Both the position numbers and the translations under genes were made by a program. This document shows positions 8,383-18,226 of a stretch of 58,673 bases of DNA, piece after piece (within the stretch, counting starts at the first letter, position 1; every line of letters starts with the position of its first letter). The DNA is from Gammaproteobacteria bacterium. GTDB taxonomy: Bacteria > Pseudomonadota > Gammaproteobacteria > Pseudomonadales > Azotimanducaceae. The notes under the pieces were generated by a model. The model did not search any database, was not told the origin of the DNA, and saw only the letters and a program-made list of their open reading frames with translations. The stretch spans positions 1 through 58,673 of the forward strand of contig REEU01000295.1 of NCBI GenBank assembly GCA_007694905.1, in the 5' to 3' direction.

Positions 8383-11328
8383 TCAGCCCAGTCTGGACAA
8401 CAGTTCCCCGGCCTCCTGCTGCTGAGGCATGTTGCCGTCACGCACCACCTCGTCGAGGATCTCACGGGCTCCGTCCTCGTCCCCCATGTCGATGTAGGCA
8501 CGCGCCAGCTCGAGCTTGGTGGAGGTTTCATCCCCGACATCGCCGAGATCGAGCTCCAGTTCCAGGTCGTCATCTGCGAGATCCACCGCTAACGCGGGAG
8601 CGTCGCCATCCTCGGAACGTGGCGCAGGGTCATCGGCGTCAGCTGCGGACAGCTGTCCGCCCTCGCTGCTGACATCGCCGGGCGCCCGCGCGATGGTGCG
8701 GGCAAAGTCATCTTCGGGCGCTTCAGGCGTCCGGTTCAACGTGCTCTCGAAGCTGTCGTCGTCACTCGAGGCGCCGCTGACGGTGCTGGTCAATTCCTCG
8801 TCGTCCGCAACCGGGGGGCGATGAATCGTACTGGAGAAGTCATCGTCGTCTTCGCTGACGATCTCGGGAGGCATTTCGTCCAGCGCAAAGTCGATGTCTT
8901 CATCGCCTGTTCCGGACGTCTCCGGAATTCGGGGCGCGGCATCATCGCTGTCGAGATCGAAATCCGCGTCGCTGGAATCCGCCACCGCAGCACCGGGCTG
9001 ATCTGCTTCAAGGGTCAGATCGAAATCCGCTTCCTCGTCCGCGTCCGTTCCCGGACCTGCGGCCGACGTGTCGAACGGCTCATCGGTGAAGTTCGTGATG
9101 TTGAGCTCAGCCTCCTCTGCGGCGGCACCTCCGGGAGCGGTTTCGCGATCCGCAGCAGCAGGCAGGTCGAGGTCGAACATTGATTCGTCATCCAACGCAA
9201 CTGCTGATCCGGTTTCGGCCTCACCGTCGCCACCTACAAGCGGCACTGCCCGCAACTGGGTTGCGTCCTCGTTATCGCCGTCGAGATCGAGAGCTAGATC
9301 AAGCTCCTCGTCGTCGAACGCCGGCTGGTCGTCATCGGCTTTGACCTCGCTGAACGCCGCATCGAGCTCCAAGTCGAGCTCGTCATCAACCGCCAACTTC
9401 AGGTCATCATCAGCACCAGATTCATCGACTGCGGCCGCAGCCGAAGGGACCGCAGCAGCCCCAGCCTTCTGGGAAACGTCGAGGTCGATATCGAGACTGT
9501 CGAGATCATCGTCAGCGCTGAACTCCTCGCCGAGATCGAAATCCAGATTGACCTCACCTTCGTCCGTAGCCCGGGGGGGTACCGCACTCTCGCCCTGGGA
9601 CAGGTCACCGGTCGACGTCACGGCGCCCGGCAGACGAGCCGCCATGTCGTCGACCAGCTCGATCGTATCGTCGTCAGCGAAGCCTCGCAGCGCCTCGGCC
9701 TGGGCGTTGAAGCCCTCGACGTCCTGAGTCTCGATCTGAACTTCCATGAGCTTCAGCCGCAAATCCGCGCGCTGATCGTCCTGCTCGATGGCGGACTCGA
9801 GTACTCGGGCGGCCTCACTGAAGCGCCCGTAGGCCATATAGACATCCGCCTCGGCGATGACGTCACTGTCATCGTCGCCAGCCAGGTTTGCAGCGGCCAG
9901 ACCCGCGCCCGCGGCGCCTGCCATTGCTGCAGCAGCGGGGGCGGACGCACCGGCGCGCGTCATGTCTTCCTGGCTGACCGGAGGCATGATGTGGGTTCGT
10001 TCCATGGGCGCACTCGGCCCTGCTCCCCGTGCCCCCACCGACAGCGCATCGTCGTTCTCCTGGCGACGACGCATCATGACAAGCACCACTGCGACGAGAA
10101 GAACCAGCGCAGCGAGCAGACCCGACAGCATCAGCCAGGACAGTCCGAACGGCCCTTGTGTCGCTGCGGCGGCAGTCACTGCAGTCGGCTGCTCGGCAAG
10201 TTGCCGCTGCAGGCGTGCGAGTTCCTGGTTGCTCAGTTCCAGCTGACGGCTCAGCTCCTCGACCTGACGGTTGGTCTCCTCCAGTCGGCGTTCGGCTGTC
10301 GCGCGAGCTTCTTGCGCACGCGACGCGCGCTGCTCGGCCGCCGCCAGCTCATCGCGGAGTTCCGCGACGGAGCCGTCCTCGACACCGCCTGCCCCCGCAA
10401 CCGCGGGGGTGTCCCGAGTCACCCGAGTCTCGTCATCGTCCCCGGCCACCAGGCGCAGCTCGCCAGCTGCACGGGCAGCGCCGTCGGTTCCTGCCAACGC
10501 CGGCCGGGCATCCATGGGCATCACTGGCGTACCCTGGCGCCAGCGGTCGTTGTGTTCGGCAACCTGAACCACCGCATCCTGCAGCGACAGCCGCTCGATC
10601 TCGCTGCGGCTCGGGACCTGCAGAACATGTCCCGCCCTGAGCAGATTGATGTTGCCACCAATGAACGCGTCCGGGTTCAGCCGCTGCAGGGCAAGCATGG
10701 TCTGCTGCACGCTGACTGCGCTGGAGGGGCGCACCTGCAACGCGACCGCCCACAGGGTGTCATTCCGACCGGTGACACCGTACGTGTCACCGTCGAACCG
10801 TCCCACTTGCTGAGCCGGAGGCGGCTCAGTCGTCGGCGCCGGCTCCGTACGCACCCGTGTCGGCTCGCGCGCAAGTCCGGGCGCAGGCGTTGCAGGTTCC
10901 GCAACCCGTGGTGCCGGTTGCGGCTGGCGTGCATGCGTGGGCGGATCGAGCAGGACCGTGTATTCACGGAGCAGTCGGCCCGTGGGCCAACGGACGTCCA
11001 CGACGAAGTTGACGAAGGGCTCGTTGATGGGTCGATTGCTGCTGATCCGGATGCGCGGGTTCGAGCGATCTTCGAGGTCCGTGCTGAACTCGAGTTCCGA
11101 AAGATAGAAGAACCGCTGCACCCCGAGGCGGGTAAAGTCTTCCGCCGAGGCGAGCGTCGCAATGATCTCGTTTTGCGACAACCCTTCGATACGACGCAGT
11201 TCGATCTCTGCGGAGAAGCGCTCGTTGAGGGAGGAATCCACCTGGATATCCCCGAGGCCCAGCGCCCAGACGGAACCGTGCGAAAGGCCGAGGCACGCGG
11301 CCAGCACCAGAGCCAGCTTACGAATCAT
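8383..11328 (-). CDS. fimV: FimV/HubP-type polar hub protein with LysM and TPR-like C-terminus
   Basis: FimV is a large inner-membrane protein that organises the cell pole and supports type IV pilus function. The 981-aa product has a signal peptide (MIRKLALVLAACLGL), the FimV N-terminal domain (LGLGDIQVDSSLNERF), a LysM-like stretch near residues 185-250, a coiled coil around residues 320-370 and a transmembrane helix near residue 400. A very acidic repetitive region of several hundred residues (repeated DLDLD/DFDL) follows, then the conserved C-terminal FimV domain (LELARAYIDMGDEDGAREIL). I use the ATG at 11328, preceded by GAAGGA. An upstream in-frame start at 11373 would put 15 residues in front of the signal peptide. 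Asp-rich composition is normal for this family. Confidence 0.93.
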   Translation of the reverse strand: MIRKLALVLAACLGLSHGSVWALGLGDIQVDSSLNERFSAEIELRRIEGLSQNEIIATLASAEDFTRLGVQRFFYLSELEFSTDLEDRSNPRIRISSNRPINEPFVNFVVDVRWPTGRLLREYTVLLDPPTHARQPQPAPRVAEPATPAPGLAREPTRVRTEPAPTTEPPPAQQVGRFDGDTYGVTGRNDTLWAVALQVRPSSAVSVQQTMLALQRLNPDAFIGGNINLLRAGHVLQVPSRSEIERLSLQDAVVQVAEHNDRWRQGTPVMPMDARPALAGTDGAARAAGELRLVAGDDDETRVTRDTPAVAGAGGVEDGSVAELRDELAAAEQRASRAQEARATAERRLEETNRQVEELSRQLELSNQELARLQRQLAEQPTAVTAAAATQGPFGLSWLMLSGLLAALVLLVAVVLVMMRRRQENDDALSVGARGAGPSAPMERTHIMPPVSQEDMTRAGASAPAAAAMAGAAGAGLAAANLAGDDDSDVIAEADVYMAYGRFSEAARVLESAIEQDDQRADLRLKLMEVQIETQDVEGFNAQAEALRGFADDDTIELVDDMAARLPGAVTSTGDLSQGESAVPPRATDEGEVNLDFDLGEEFSADDDLDSLDIDLDVSQKAGAAAVPSAAAAVDESGADDDLKLAVDDELDLELDAAFSEVKADDDQPAFDDEELDLALDLDGDNEDATQLRAVPLVGGDGEAETGSAVALDDESMFDLDLPAAADRETAPGGAAAEEAELNITNFTDEPFDTSAAGPGTDADEEADFDLTLEADQPGAAVADSSDADFDLDSDDAAPRIPETSGTGDEDIDFALDEMPPEIVSEDDDDFSSTIHRPPVADDEELTSTVSGASSDDDSFESTLNRTPEAPEDDFARTIARAPGDVSSEGGQLSAADADDPAPRSEDGDAPALAVDLADDDLELELDLGDVGDETSTKLELARAYIDMGDEDGAREILDEVVRDGNMPQQQEAGELLSRLG

Positions 11329-11510
11329 AGCGCGTCCTTCACTCATGTGGCTGGCAATGCCCCCCGGCAACACGAAAACGAACAGTCCCGCCTCCGATGG
11401 TGAACCGAGGCATGCTGACGACAGTGTAGCCGTACCGGTGGACCCCCGCCCCCATTTCTTGCCGAAAAGGTGACCTAGAAACGACGTGCGTTTCGTGAAC
11501 TAAGTTGCCT

Positions 11511-12542
11511 TTATGCAAGTTCTTTTAGCAGAAGTTCCGCAATTTGTACACTATTGAGCGCCGCACCCTTGCGGATGTTATCCGCCACGATCCAGAGGTT
11601 CAGGCCACGGGGATGGGAGATGTCCTCACGAACCCTGCCGACGAACACCGGATCCGCGCCTGCGGATTCCGTCACCGCAGTGGGATAACCTCCGTCAGCA
11701 CGCTCATCGAGCAGCTTGACGCCGGATGCCTTGCGGAGCAGCTTTCGCGCCTCCTCCCAGGTTAATTTGCGCTCGGTCTCGATGTGCACCGCCTCCGAGT
11801 GGCCGTAGAACACCGGGATCCGCACACAGGTGGGATTGACCTCGATGCTTTCATCTTCAAAGATTTTCTGGGTCTCCCAGACCATCTTCATTTCTTCCCG
11901 CGTGTACCCGTTGTCCATGAACGAGTCGATGTGCGGCAGCGCATTGAATGCGATCTGCTTCGGATAGACCTTGCCCGGCGACGGCTTGCCGTTGAGCAAC
12001 GCAGCCGTCTGCCCCGCAAGCTCCTCCACGCCCTTCTTCCCGGAACCTGACACGGCCTGATAGGTAGCCACGTTGATACGCGTGATGCGCGCTGCATCGT
12101 GCAGGGGTTTCAGGGCCACCACCATCTGGATCGTCGAACAATTGGGATTGGCAATGATGTTGCGCTGCCGATAGGCATCGAGGGCATGGGCGTTCACTTC
12201 CGGCACGATCAGCGGGATATCTGCTTCCCGACGAAAGTGGGACGTATTGTCGACCACCACGCAGCCGGCAGCGGCGGCGCGTGGCGCATGCTCGGCAGAG
12301 ATGCTGCCGCCCGCAGAGAATAACGCGAGCTTGACCTTGCTGAAGTCGAATGTCGCGAGATCCTCCACCTTCACGGGCCGATTGCGAAACATGACCTGCT
12401 TGCCGGCAGAGCGCGCACTCGCCAATGGATACAGCGTACCCACTGGGAACTTGCGCTGTTCGAGAATTTCGATCATGACCTCGCCCACCGCACCGGTGGC
12501 GCCAACCACCGCGACATCGATGGTGCCGTTCGCATTGCTCAT
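11511..12542 (-). CDS. asd: Aspartate-semialdehyde dehydrogenase
   Basis: Asd reduces aspartyl phosphate to aspartate semialdehyde, feeding lysine/diaminopimelate, threonine and methionine synthesis. The 343-aa protein has the NADP-binding GATGAVGEVMIEIL at the N-terminus, the catalytic Cys in NPNCSTIQM and the active-site His in YGHSEAVHIE. It follows leuB by 31 bases with a strong AAGGAG before the ATG, so leuCDB-asd form one unit. The asd-fimV interval of about 180 bases probably contains the fimV promoter, but I cannot identify one with confidence. Confidence 0.96.
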   Translation of the reverse strand: MSNANGTIDVAVVGATGAVGEVMIEILEQRKFPVGTLYPLASARSAGKQVMFRNRPVKVEDLATFDFSKVKLALFSAGGSISAEHAPRAAAAGCVVVDNTSHFRREADIPLIVPEVNAHALDAYRQRNIIANPNCSTIQMVVALKPLHDAARITRINVATYQAVSGSGKKGVEELAGQTAALLNGKPSPGKVYPKQIAFNALPHIDSFMDNGYTREEMKMVWETQKIFEDESIEVNPTCVRIPVFYGHSEAVHIETERKLTWEEARKLLRKASGVKLLDERADGGYPTAVTESAGADPVFVGRVREDISHPRGLNLWIVADNIRKGAALNSVQIAELLLKELA

Positions 12543-12573
12543 CGCTCACTCCTTCCCATTCGTTGCCGCGCCT

Positions 12574-13677
12574 TCAGGAGGCATCCAGTCTCTTGCTGAA
12601 AGCTCCGATCACAGCGTCCGTCATGGCGTTGGTTCCCACCAGCTGCAAGCCTGCCGACTCACCCTGGGCGATGTCACGGGTGCGTAATCCAGCATCAAGG
12701 ACATCGCTCACGGCACCTTCGAGTTCGTCGGCCAACCGCGCCTCGCGGAACGTGTAGCGGAACATCATGGCCATCGATAACAGCGTCGCCAGAGGATTCG
12801 CCAGATTTTGCCCGGCAATATCCGGGGCACTGCCGTGCACCGGTTCGTACATGCCCTTGCTGTGTGCATCCAGCGCGGCCGAAGGCAGCATGCCAAGGGA
12901 CCCGGTCAGCATGGCCGCCACATCCGACAGAATGTCCCCGAACATATTGCCGGTCACGATCACATCGAATTGCTTCGGCGCCCGCACCAGCTGCATGCCC
13001 GCGTTGTCAACGTACATGTGACTGAGCTCGACTTCCGGGAAGTCCCGACTCTCCTCTTCGACGACCTCCCGCCACAACGCGGTCACTTCGAGCACGTTCG
13101 CCTTGTCCACAGAGCACAGGCGCTTACTGCGTGCCCCGGCCAGTTCGAAGCCGAGGCGCGCGATACGCCGGATTTCGGATTCGCTGTAGACATAGGTGTT
13201 GAAGCCGCGTCGCTGCCCGGATGCATCCCGATCCACGCCTCGGGGCTCCCCGAAGTAAATGCCGCCAGTCAGCTCCCGCAGGATGAGAATGTCGAGTCCC
13301 GCCACCAGTTCGGGCTTCAGGGAGGAGGCCGATGCAAGCTGGGGAAAGAGGATGGCTGGACGCAGATTCGCGAACAGCTCCAGGTTGGAACGCAGGCCCA
13401 GCAGCCCCCGCTCTGGTCGCTCCGCCGTTGGCAGAGCATCCCACTTCGGACCGCCGACTGCACCGAGCAGTACCGCATCGGCAGCGCGGGCCAACTCCAG
13501 CGTCGTCGCCGGCAGCGGGGTTCCCTCCGCATCGATGGCTGCGCCTCCCACCAGGGCGTGTTCGAGTTCCACGTCGAACCCGTAGCGGTCGCGCGCCGCT
13601 TCGAGCACGCGCACGGCATGTTGCATGATCTCGGGGCCGATGCCGTCGCCGGCGAGGATGAGGATCTTGCGTGTCAT
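12574..13677 (-). CDS. leuB: 3-Isopropylmalate dehydrogenase
   Basis: LeuB oxidatively decarboxylates 3-isopropylmalate with NAD in leucine synthesis. The 367-aa protein shows the N-terminal [11 protein letters not shown], the substrate loop [13 protein letters not shown], the metal/substrate segment [13 protein letters not shown] and the NAD-binding [17 protein letters not shown]. It lies 66 bases after leuD in the leuCDB order. Nothing unusual was seen. Confidence 0.97.
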   Translation of the reverse strand: MTRKILILAGDGIGPEIMQHAVRVLEAARDRYGFDVELEHALVGGAAIDAEGTPLPATTLELARAADAVLLGAVGGPKWDALPTAERPERGLLGLRSNLELFANLRPAILFPQLASASSLKPELVAGLDILILRELTGGIYFGEPRGVDRDASGQRRGFNTYVYSESEIRRIARLGFELAGARSKRLCSVDKANVLEVTALWREVVEEESRDFPEVELSHMYVDNAGMQLVRAPKQFDVIVTGNMFGDILSDVAAMLTGSLGMLPSAALDAHSKGMYEPVHGSAPDIAGQNLANPLATLLSMAMMFRYTFREARLADELEGAVSDVLDAGLRTRDIAQGESAGLQLVGTNAMTDAVIGAFSKRLDAS

Positions 13678-13743
13678 GGGTCGCTCTCTTTGCGGTCACC
13701 GCCTCGAGGGGCTGTGACGGGTAGGGGTGCGCGCCGGCGAGGC

Positions 13744-14391
13744 TCAGCGCATGGTGTCGAACAACCAGGGACTCCGCGCACGATGGTGAATCTCGAAGTC
13801 CGAGATCGCGCCCGCATCTTTCAGCGTCACGCCAATATCGTCGAGCCCCTCGAGCAGACAATGCTTGCGGAAGCCGTCGACCTCGAACGCCACCTGCTCG
13901 CCGGAAGGCAGCGTCAGGCGCTGAGCCGCGAGGTCCACGGTCAACTCTAGACCCTTCTCGGACTCCGCAAACCGAAACATTTCTTCAACAATATCTTTAT
14001 CTAAAACAATGGGTAAAACACCATTTTTAAAGCAATTACTGAAAAATATGTCAGCAAAGCTCGGCGCCAGAACGACGCGGAAACCATACTCTTCCAGAGC
14101 CCAGACCGCGTGCTCGCGGCTGGAGCCACAGCCGAAGTTATCCTGGGCCAACAGGATGCTCGCGCCCTGATACCGGGGCGAGTTCAGCACGAAGTCCGGG
14201 TTGATCCGGCGTTCGTTCGGCGTCTTGGAAGGATCGCCCTCGTCCAGATAGCGCCAGCCATCGAACAGGTTGTCGCCAAAACCGGTCCGGCGAATGGACT
14301 TGAGAAACTGCTTCGGGATGATCTGATCCGTGTCCACGTTGGCCCGATTGAGCGGCGCGACGCGACCGACGAATCGCTCGAATGCCTTCAT
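13744..14391 (-). CDS. leuD: 3-Isopropylmalate dehydratase small subunit
   Basis: LeuD is the swivel-domain subunit of isopropylmalate isomerase and pairs with LeuC. The 215-aa protein has the hallmark [26 protein letters not shown] and [12 protein letters not shown]. Its ATG overlaps the leuC stop (ATGA). One oddity is striking: residues 112-141 (bases 13969-14058) are coded by 24 A/T-ending codons out of 30, including two TTA and one ATA, and this 90-base tract is about 27% GC inside a GC-rich gene. The protein sequence across the tract still looks like a normal LeuD. Confidence 0.96.
   Translation of the reverse strand: MKAFERFVGRVAPLNRANVDTDQIIPKQFLKSIRRTGFGDNLFDGWRYLDEGDPSKTPNERRINPDFVLNSPRYQGASILLAQDNFGCGSSREHAVWALEEYGFRVVLAPSFADIFFSNCFKNGVLPIVLDKDIVEEMFRFAESEKGLELTVDLAAQRLTLPSGEQVAFEVDGFRKHCLLEGLDDIGVTLKDAGAISDFEIHHRARSPWLFDTMR
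13969..14058 (-). other. AT-rich, rare-codon tract inside leuD
   Basis: Within leuD, 90 consecutive bases contain only 24 G/C. Third codon positions switch abruptly to A/T (24 of 30 codons). The flanking codons of the same gene are strongly G/C-ending. The reading frame is uninterrupted and the encoded residues fit the LeuD family, so it is not an insertion. A recombined patch from an AT-rich relative or selection on the RNA/DNA sequence could explain it; this is inference. Confidence 0.85.
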
Positions 14392-15827
14392 GCCGCACCT
14401 CCGGGACCGCTGCCGACCATCTCGCGCACATCGGTGAAGTGGCCTGCCACCGCAGCCGCTGCAGCCATGGCCGGGCTCACCAGATGGGTGCGTCCACCAT
14501 GGCCCTGTCGTCCCTCGAAGTTACGGTTCGAGGTGGACGCGCAGTGCTCACCAGGACCCAGACGGTCCGCATTCATGGCCAGGCACATGGAACACCCGGG
14601 GTCACGCCACTCGAAGCCGGCCGCAAGAAAGATCTCGTGCAGCCCCTCCTCCTCCGCCTGTCGCTTCACGGGGCCGGAGCCCGGGACGACCATGGCCTGC
14701 AGGACGCTGCTCGCCACCCTGCGGCCACGCACGACGGCCGCCGCCGCGCGCAGATCCTCGATCCTGGAATTGGTACAGGATCCAATGAAGATACGATCCA
14801 CGCCAATGTCCTTGATCGCCATGCCCGGCTCGAGCCCCATGTAGCGCAGAGCTGCTTCCCAGCCCTCCCGCTGTCCCGGTCGCGTCGCCGCGGACAGTTC
14901 CGGCACCCGCCCTGAAATCCCGGCAACCATCTCCGGAGATGTTCCCCAACTCACCTGAGGCTCCAGTGCCGAGGCGTCGATGACCACCTCCGCGTCGAAA
15001 ATCGCATCAGCATCGCTGACCAGACCGCGCCACTGCGCCTCGGCGCGCTCGAACATCTCTCCGCGCGGGGCATACGGCCGCCCCCGAACGTAGTCGGCCG
15101 TCGTATCATCAAACGCCACCATGCCCGCCCGGGCACCGGCTTCGATGGACATGTTGCACAGGGTCATGCGTCCTTCCAGGCTCAGGGCCTGCACCGCTTC
15201 ACCCGCGAACTCCAGCGTATAGCCCGTCCCGCCGGCGGTGCCGATGCGACCGATGATCGCCAACGCCAGATCCTTTGCCGTCACACCTTCCGGCAGACGC
15301 CCCCGGGTCATGATGCGCATGTTCTTCGCCTTGCGCTGGATCAGGCACTGAGTGGCCAGGACGTGCTCCACCTCCGAGGTACCGATGCCGTGGGCAAGGG
15401 CCGCCAGAGCTCCGTGAGTCGAGGTGTGGGAGTCGCCGCAGACAACGGTCATGCCAGGCAGGGTCGCACCCTGCTCGGGTCCGACCACATGAACGATGCC
15501 CTGGCGCGCATCAAGGATTGGAAACTCGAGGATGCCGAAAGCCTCACAGTTGTCGTCCAGCGTCTGAACCTGAATGCGGGAAATGGGATCCATGATCCCT
15601 GCGATGCCCTCTGCCCGTTTCTGTGTGGGCACATTATGGTCCGGCGTCGCGATGTTCGCGTCCACCCGCCAGGGTTGGCGGCCCGCCAGCCGCAGGCCTT
15701 CGAAGGCCTGCGGCGAGGTCACCTCATGCAGCAGATGGCGATCGATATAGATCAGCGCGGTACCGTCATCCCGCTGCTTGACGAGATGGGCATCCCAGAG
15801 CTTGTCGTAAAGTGTCCTGCCGGCCAT
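14388..15827 (-). CDS. leuC: 3-Isopropylmalate dehydratase large subunit
   Basis: LeuC carries the [4Fe-4S] cluster of isopropylmalate isomerase. The protein is about 479 aa, with the cluster cysteines in [11 protein letters not shown] and [10 protein letters not shown] and the upstream [12 protein letters not shown]. The ATG at 15827 ([16 protein letters not shown]) has GGAGG seven bases before it; the frame stays open to 15869 but those extra residues do not look like LeuC. A candidate promoter lies at 15909-15937 and overlaps a dyad next to the divergent LysR gene. Confidence 0.97.
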   Translation of the reverse strand: MAGRTLYDKLWDAHLVKQRDDGTALIYIDRHLLHEVTSPQAFEGLRLAGRQPWRVDANIATPDHNVPTQKRAEGIAGIMDPISRIQVQTLDDNCEAFGILEFPILDARQGIVHVVGPEQGATLPGMTVVCGDSHTSTHGALAALAHGIGTSEVEHVLATQCLIQRKAKNMRIMTRGRLPEGVTAKDLALAIIGRIGTAGGTGYTLEFAGEAVQALSLEGRMTLCNMSIEAGARAGMVAFDDTTADYVRGRPYAPRGEMFERAEAQWRGLVSDADAIFDAEVVIDASALEPQVSWGTSPEMVAGISGRVPELSAATRPGQREGWEAALRYMGLEPGMAIKDIGVDRIFIGSCTNSRIEDLRAAAAVVRGRRVASSVLQAMVVPGSGPVKRQAEEEGLHEIFLAAGFEWRDPGCSMCLAMNADRLGPGEHCASTSNRNFEGRQGHGGRTHLVSPAMAAAAAVAGHFTDVREMVGSGPGGAA

Positions 15828-15908
15828 GCGCAGCCTCCGTGGAGCGCGGGCTTGCCGCGCTGCGCGCATCAGGACTGATGCCCGCGGTTTTTGAAGTGGC
15901 GAGGCGGC

Positions 15909-15937
15909 ATCCTATGCCTCTATCGAGAATGAGACAA
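15909..15937 (-). promoter_or_regulatory. Candidate leuCDB-asd promoter
   Basis: On the minus strand TTGTCT (15937-15932) is followed after 17 bases by TAGGAT (15914-15909), giving a leader of roughly 75 bases before leuC. Both boxes match four of six sigma-70 positions. The -35 box lies inside the dyad described for 15925-15952. Assignment is by pattern only. Confidence 0.5.
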
Positions 15938-15952
15938 ATTCATTATTCTCAT
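15925..15952. promoter_or_regulatory. Interrupted dyad, candidate LysR-type operator
   Basis: Two overlapping interrupted inverted repeats occur between leuC and the LysR gene: GAGAAT (15925-15930) with ATTCTC (15945-15950), and ATGAGA (15929-15934) with TCTCAT (15947-15952). The segment is AT-rich and covers the -35 region of the leuC promoter. Such interrupted dyads in a divergent LysR/target interval are typical LysR-type binding sites. The direct target assignment is inference. Confidence 0.55.
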
Positions 15953-15977
15953 CACTTGAATTCTTTGGGCGCATACA

Positions 15978-16859
15978 ATGGATACGCCTGATCTCACGGC
16001 CTTCGTCCAAGTCGCTGATACCCGTTCCTTCTCCATTGCAGCCGTTGCGCTGCATCTGACCCAATCCGCCGTCAGCCGACGCATCGCCGCCCTCGAACGC
16101 GAACTCGGGACCCGCCTGTTTGACCGGGTGGGTCGCTCGGTCACGCTGACTGAGGCCGGCGCCACCCTGCTGCCCCGGGCCCGGCGCATCCTGAGGGAGA
16201 TCGACGACAGTCGCATCCTCCTGCGCAACCTGAGCGGCGACGTGGGCGGCAGTCTGTTGCTCGGGACCAGTCATCACATCGGGCTGCATCGCCTGCCGGG
16301 CGTCCTGCGCACCTTCAGTGATCGCCATCCTGAAGTGGCCCTGGAACTTCAGTTCCTCGACTCGGAAGCGGCTCACGACCTGCTGCTGCAGGGCCAGATC
16401 GAACTAGCGGTAGTCACGCTGCCGCCTTCGACCTTGCCACCGCTGGCGAGCCGGATCATCTGGAGCGACCCCCTGGTCTTTGCAGTTGCGCCGGATCACC
16501 CGTTGGCAAGGCGCCCGCAACCCGAACTTGTCGAACTCGGTGCCCATCGCGCCGTGCTGCCGGGAAGCGGGACCTACACAGGACGTATTGTCACCGCCAT
16601 GTTCGCGACCGCGGGCATCGATCTCGATGCCACCATGTCAACCAATTACCTGGAGACGATCCGCATGATGGCAGGCATTGGCCTGGGCTGGACGGTGCTG
16701 CCGGCAACCATGCTTGATGAGCGGCTCGTGCGCATCGAACCGCGAGGCGCGCCGGCCATGGAACGGCAGTTGGGGTGGCTCAGGCATCCGAATCGCACTG
16801 CCTCCAACGCTGCCAGCGCGTTCCTCGACATCCTCGAAACCCACGCCGATCAGCGCTGA
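15978..16859 (+). CDS. LysR-family transcriptional regulator beside leuCDB
   Basis: The protein (293 aa) has the LysR N-terminal winged helix (residues 1-60; LHLTQSAVSRRIAALERELGTRLF) and an effector-binding domain from about residue 90. It reads divergently from leuC across a 150-base interval that carries a dyad, an arrangement that usually means it controls the neighbouring operon and itself. The inducer is not evident; a leucine-pathway intermediate is plausible. The ATG at 15978 lies within a TACAAT sequence and has no clear Shine-Dalgarno, so the transcript may be leaderless or use a start I cannot identify. Confidence 0.92.
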   Translation: MDTPDLTAFVQVADTRSFSIAAVALHLTQSAVSRRIAALERELGTRLFDRVGRSVTLTEAGATLLPRARRILREIDDSRILLRNLSGDVGGSLLLGTSHHIGLHRLPGVLRTFSDRHPEVALELQFLDSEAAHDLLLQGQIELAVVTLPPSTLPPLASRIIWSDPLVFAVAPDHPLARRPQPELVELGAHRAVLPGSGTYTGRIVTAMFATAGIDLDATMSTNYLETIRMMAGIGLGWTVLPATMLDERLVRIEPRGAPAMERQLGWLRHPNRTASNAASAFLDILETHADQR

Positions 16860-16929
16860 GTTCCCGCGGCTACTACGACACTTCGTTGGCGGCGTCGGGG
16901 CAGCAACAACGGCGATACGCACGAAGCGC

Positions 16930-17039
16930 GGGTGGGAGCTTACGTCCGCGAAGCGGGCGTCGCGATCTACGTCACGCCTGAGCCCGGCGGCAGTCCGCGA
17001 TCGCAACGCCGCCCTACGGGCGACGTTAACTCCCACTGG
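16930..17039. repeat. REP-type inverted pair (REPIN-like element)
   Basis: Two related units of about 38-44 bases face each other in the 227-base gap between the convergent LysR and aroC genes. Each unit, read inward, begins GTGGGAG, continues with TACGTC or AACGTC and a 7-bp hairpin with a three-base loop (stem at 16943-16959 and its partner at 17012-17028), and ends CGATC. The stems differ by compensated changes, so structure rather than sequence is kept. This matches REP/REPIN architecture known from Pseudomonas and relatives, which are moved by RAYT transposases. It may also act as a bidirectional transcription barrier. Confidence 0.75.
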
Positions 17040-17086
17040 TTCATGACAGATCGTGCCGGACGCAGGACGGCGCAACAGTCGGCCTG

Positions 17087-18169
17087 TCAGTCTTCCGTTC
17101 GCGGAGCCCGGTTCGGGTTCTGGGCGCGGTGCCGCAGCAGATGATCCATCAGCACGAGCGCGACCATGGCTTCGGCGATGGGCGTGGCGCGGATCCCCAC
17201 ACAAGGATCATGACGGCCGGTCGTCACCACCTCCACCTCGTTGCCGTCCGCATCGATGCTGCGCCCCGGAACCCGCACGCTGGATGTCGGCTTCAAGGCG
17301 ATGCTCGCCACCACATCCTGGCCTGAACTGATTCCCCCGAGCGTTCCGCCGGCACGATTGGACAGGAACCCCTCTGGGTTCATCTCATCGCGATGCTCGC
17401 TGCCACGCTGCTCCACGACCGCGACACCATCACCAATTTCTACCGCCCGCACCGCGTTGATACCCATCAACCCGTGGGCAAGATCCGCATCGAGCTTGTC
17501 GAACACCGGCTCACCAAGCCCTACTGGCACGCCGCTGGCCACCACGGTCACGCGCGCGCCGATGGAATCACCATCGCGACGCAACGTATCGATGGCGGCT
17601 TCGAGGTCGGGCAGGCTGTCGGGATCCGGCCAGAAGAACGGATTCTCCGCCACGGCACTCCAGTCATGGCGCCGAGGGCGGTACGCACCCATCTGGGCCA
17701 GAAACCCCCGCACTTCGATTCCGCAGCGTAACTTCAGATAGCGCCTGGCGATGGCTGCGGCAGCAACCCGGGCAGCCGTCTCCCGGGCCGACGCCCGGCC
17801 ACCGCCGCGATAATCGCGGATACCGTACTTGCGATCGTAGGTGAAATCGGCGTGGGCAGGTCGAAACTGACGCGCGATGCCGCTGTAGTCCCTCGAACGC
17901 TGATCCGTGTTCTCGATCAAAAGCCCGATGGGCGTTCCGGTGGTGCGTCCTTCGAATACTCCTGAGAGGATCTGGACCTGATCCGGCTCCCGTCGCTGGG
18001 TGGTGTATTTCGAGGTGCCCGGCCGCCGCCGATCCAGGTCCTCCTGGATATCCGCTTCGGTCAGTGGCAATCCTGGTGGACAGCCGTCGACGATGCAGCC
18101 CAATGCTGGGCCGTGGCTCTCACCAAAGGTGGTCACCGTGAACAGGCGCCCAAAGCTGTTGCCGGACAT
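17087..18169 (-). CDS. aroC: Chorismate synthase
   Basis: AroC makes chorismate from EPSP with reduced FMN, the last shikimate-pathway step. The 360-aa protein has the signatures [41 protein letters not shown] and the C-terminal [15 protein letters not shown], and is full length. It is the last gene of gpsA-DUF4892-prmB-aroC, 57 bases after prmB. PrmB next to AroC is a widespread gammaproteobacterial pairing. Confidence 0.97.
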   Translation of the reverse strand: MSGNSFGRLFTVTTFGESHGPALGCIVDGCPPGLPLTEADIQEDLDRRRPGTSKYTTQRREPDQVQILSGVFEGRTTGTPIGLLIENTDQRSRDYSGIARQFRPAHADFTYDRKYGIRDYRGGGRASARETAARVAAAAIARRYLKLRCGIEVRGFLAQMGAYRPRRHDWSAVAENPFFWPDPDSLPDLEAAIDTLRRDGDSIGARVTVVASGVPVGLGEPVFDKLDADLAHGLMGINAVRAVEIGDGVAVVEQRGSEHRDEMNPEGFLSNRAGGTLGGISSGQDVVASIALKPTSSVRVPGRSIDADGNEVEVVTTGRHDPCVGIRATPIAEAMVALVLMDHLLRHRAQNPNRAPRTED

Positions 18170-18226
18170 GAGCGATTCCAGTGGCCGTAGATGCGGCCGC
18201 GATGATAGCGCAGGCCCGCCCAGCGA

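Noticed and set aside
9991-11403. Long plus-strand open frame opposite fimV
   Set aside because: Antisense shadow of a strongly biased gene; no conserved motif, low-complexity composition.
11478-11494. GAAACG/CGTTTC hairpin between asd and fimV
   Set aside because: Six base pairs only and no T-run; not strong enough to call a terminator.
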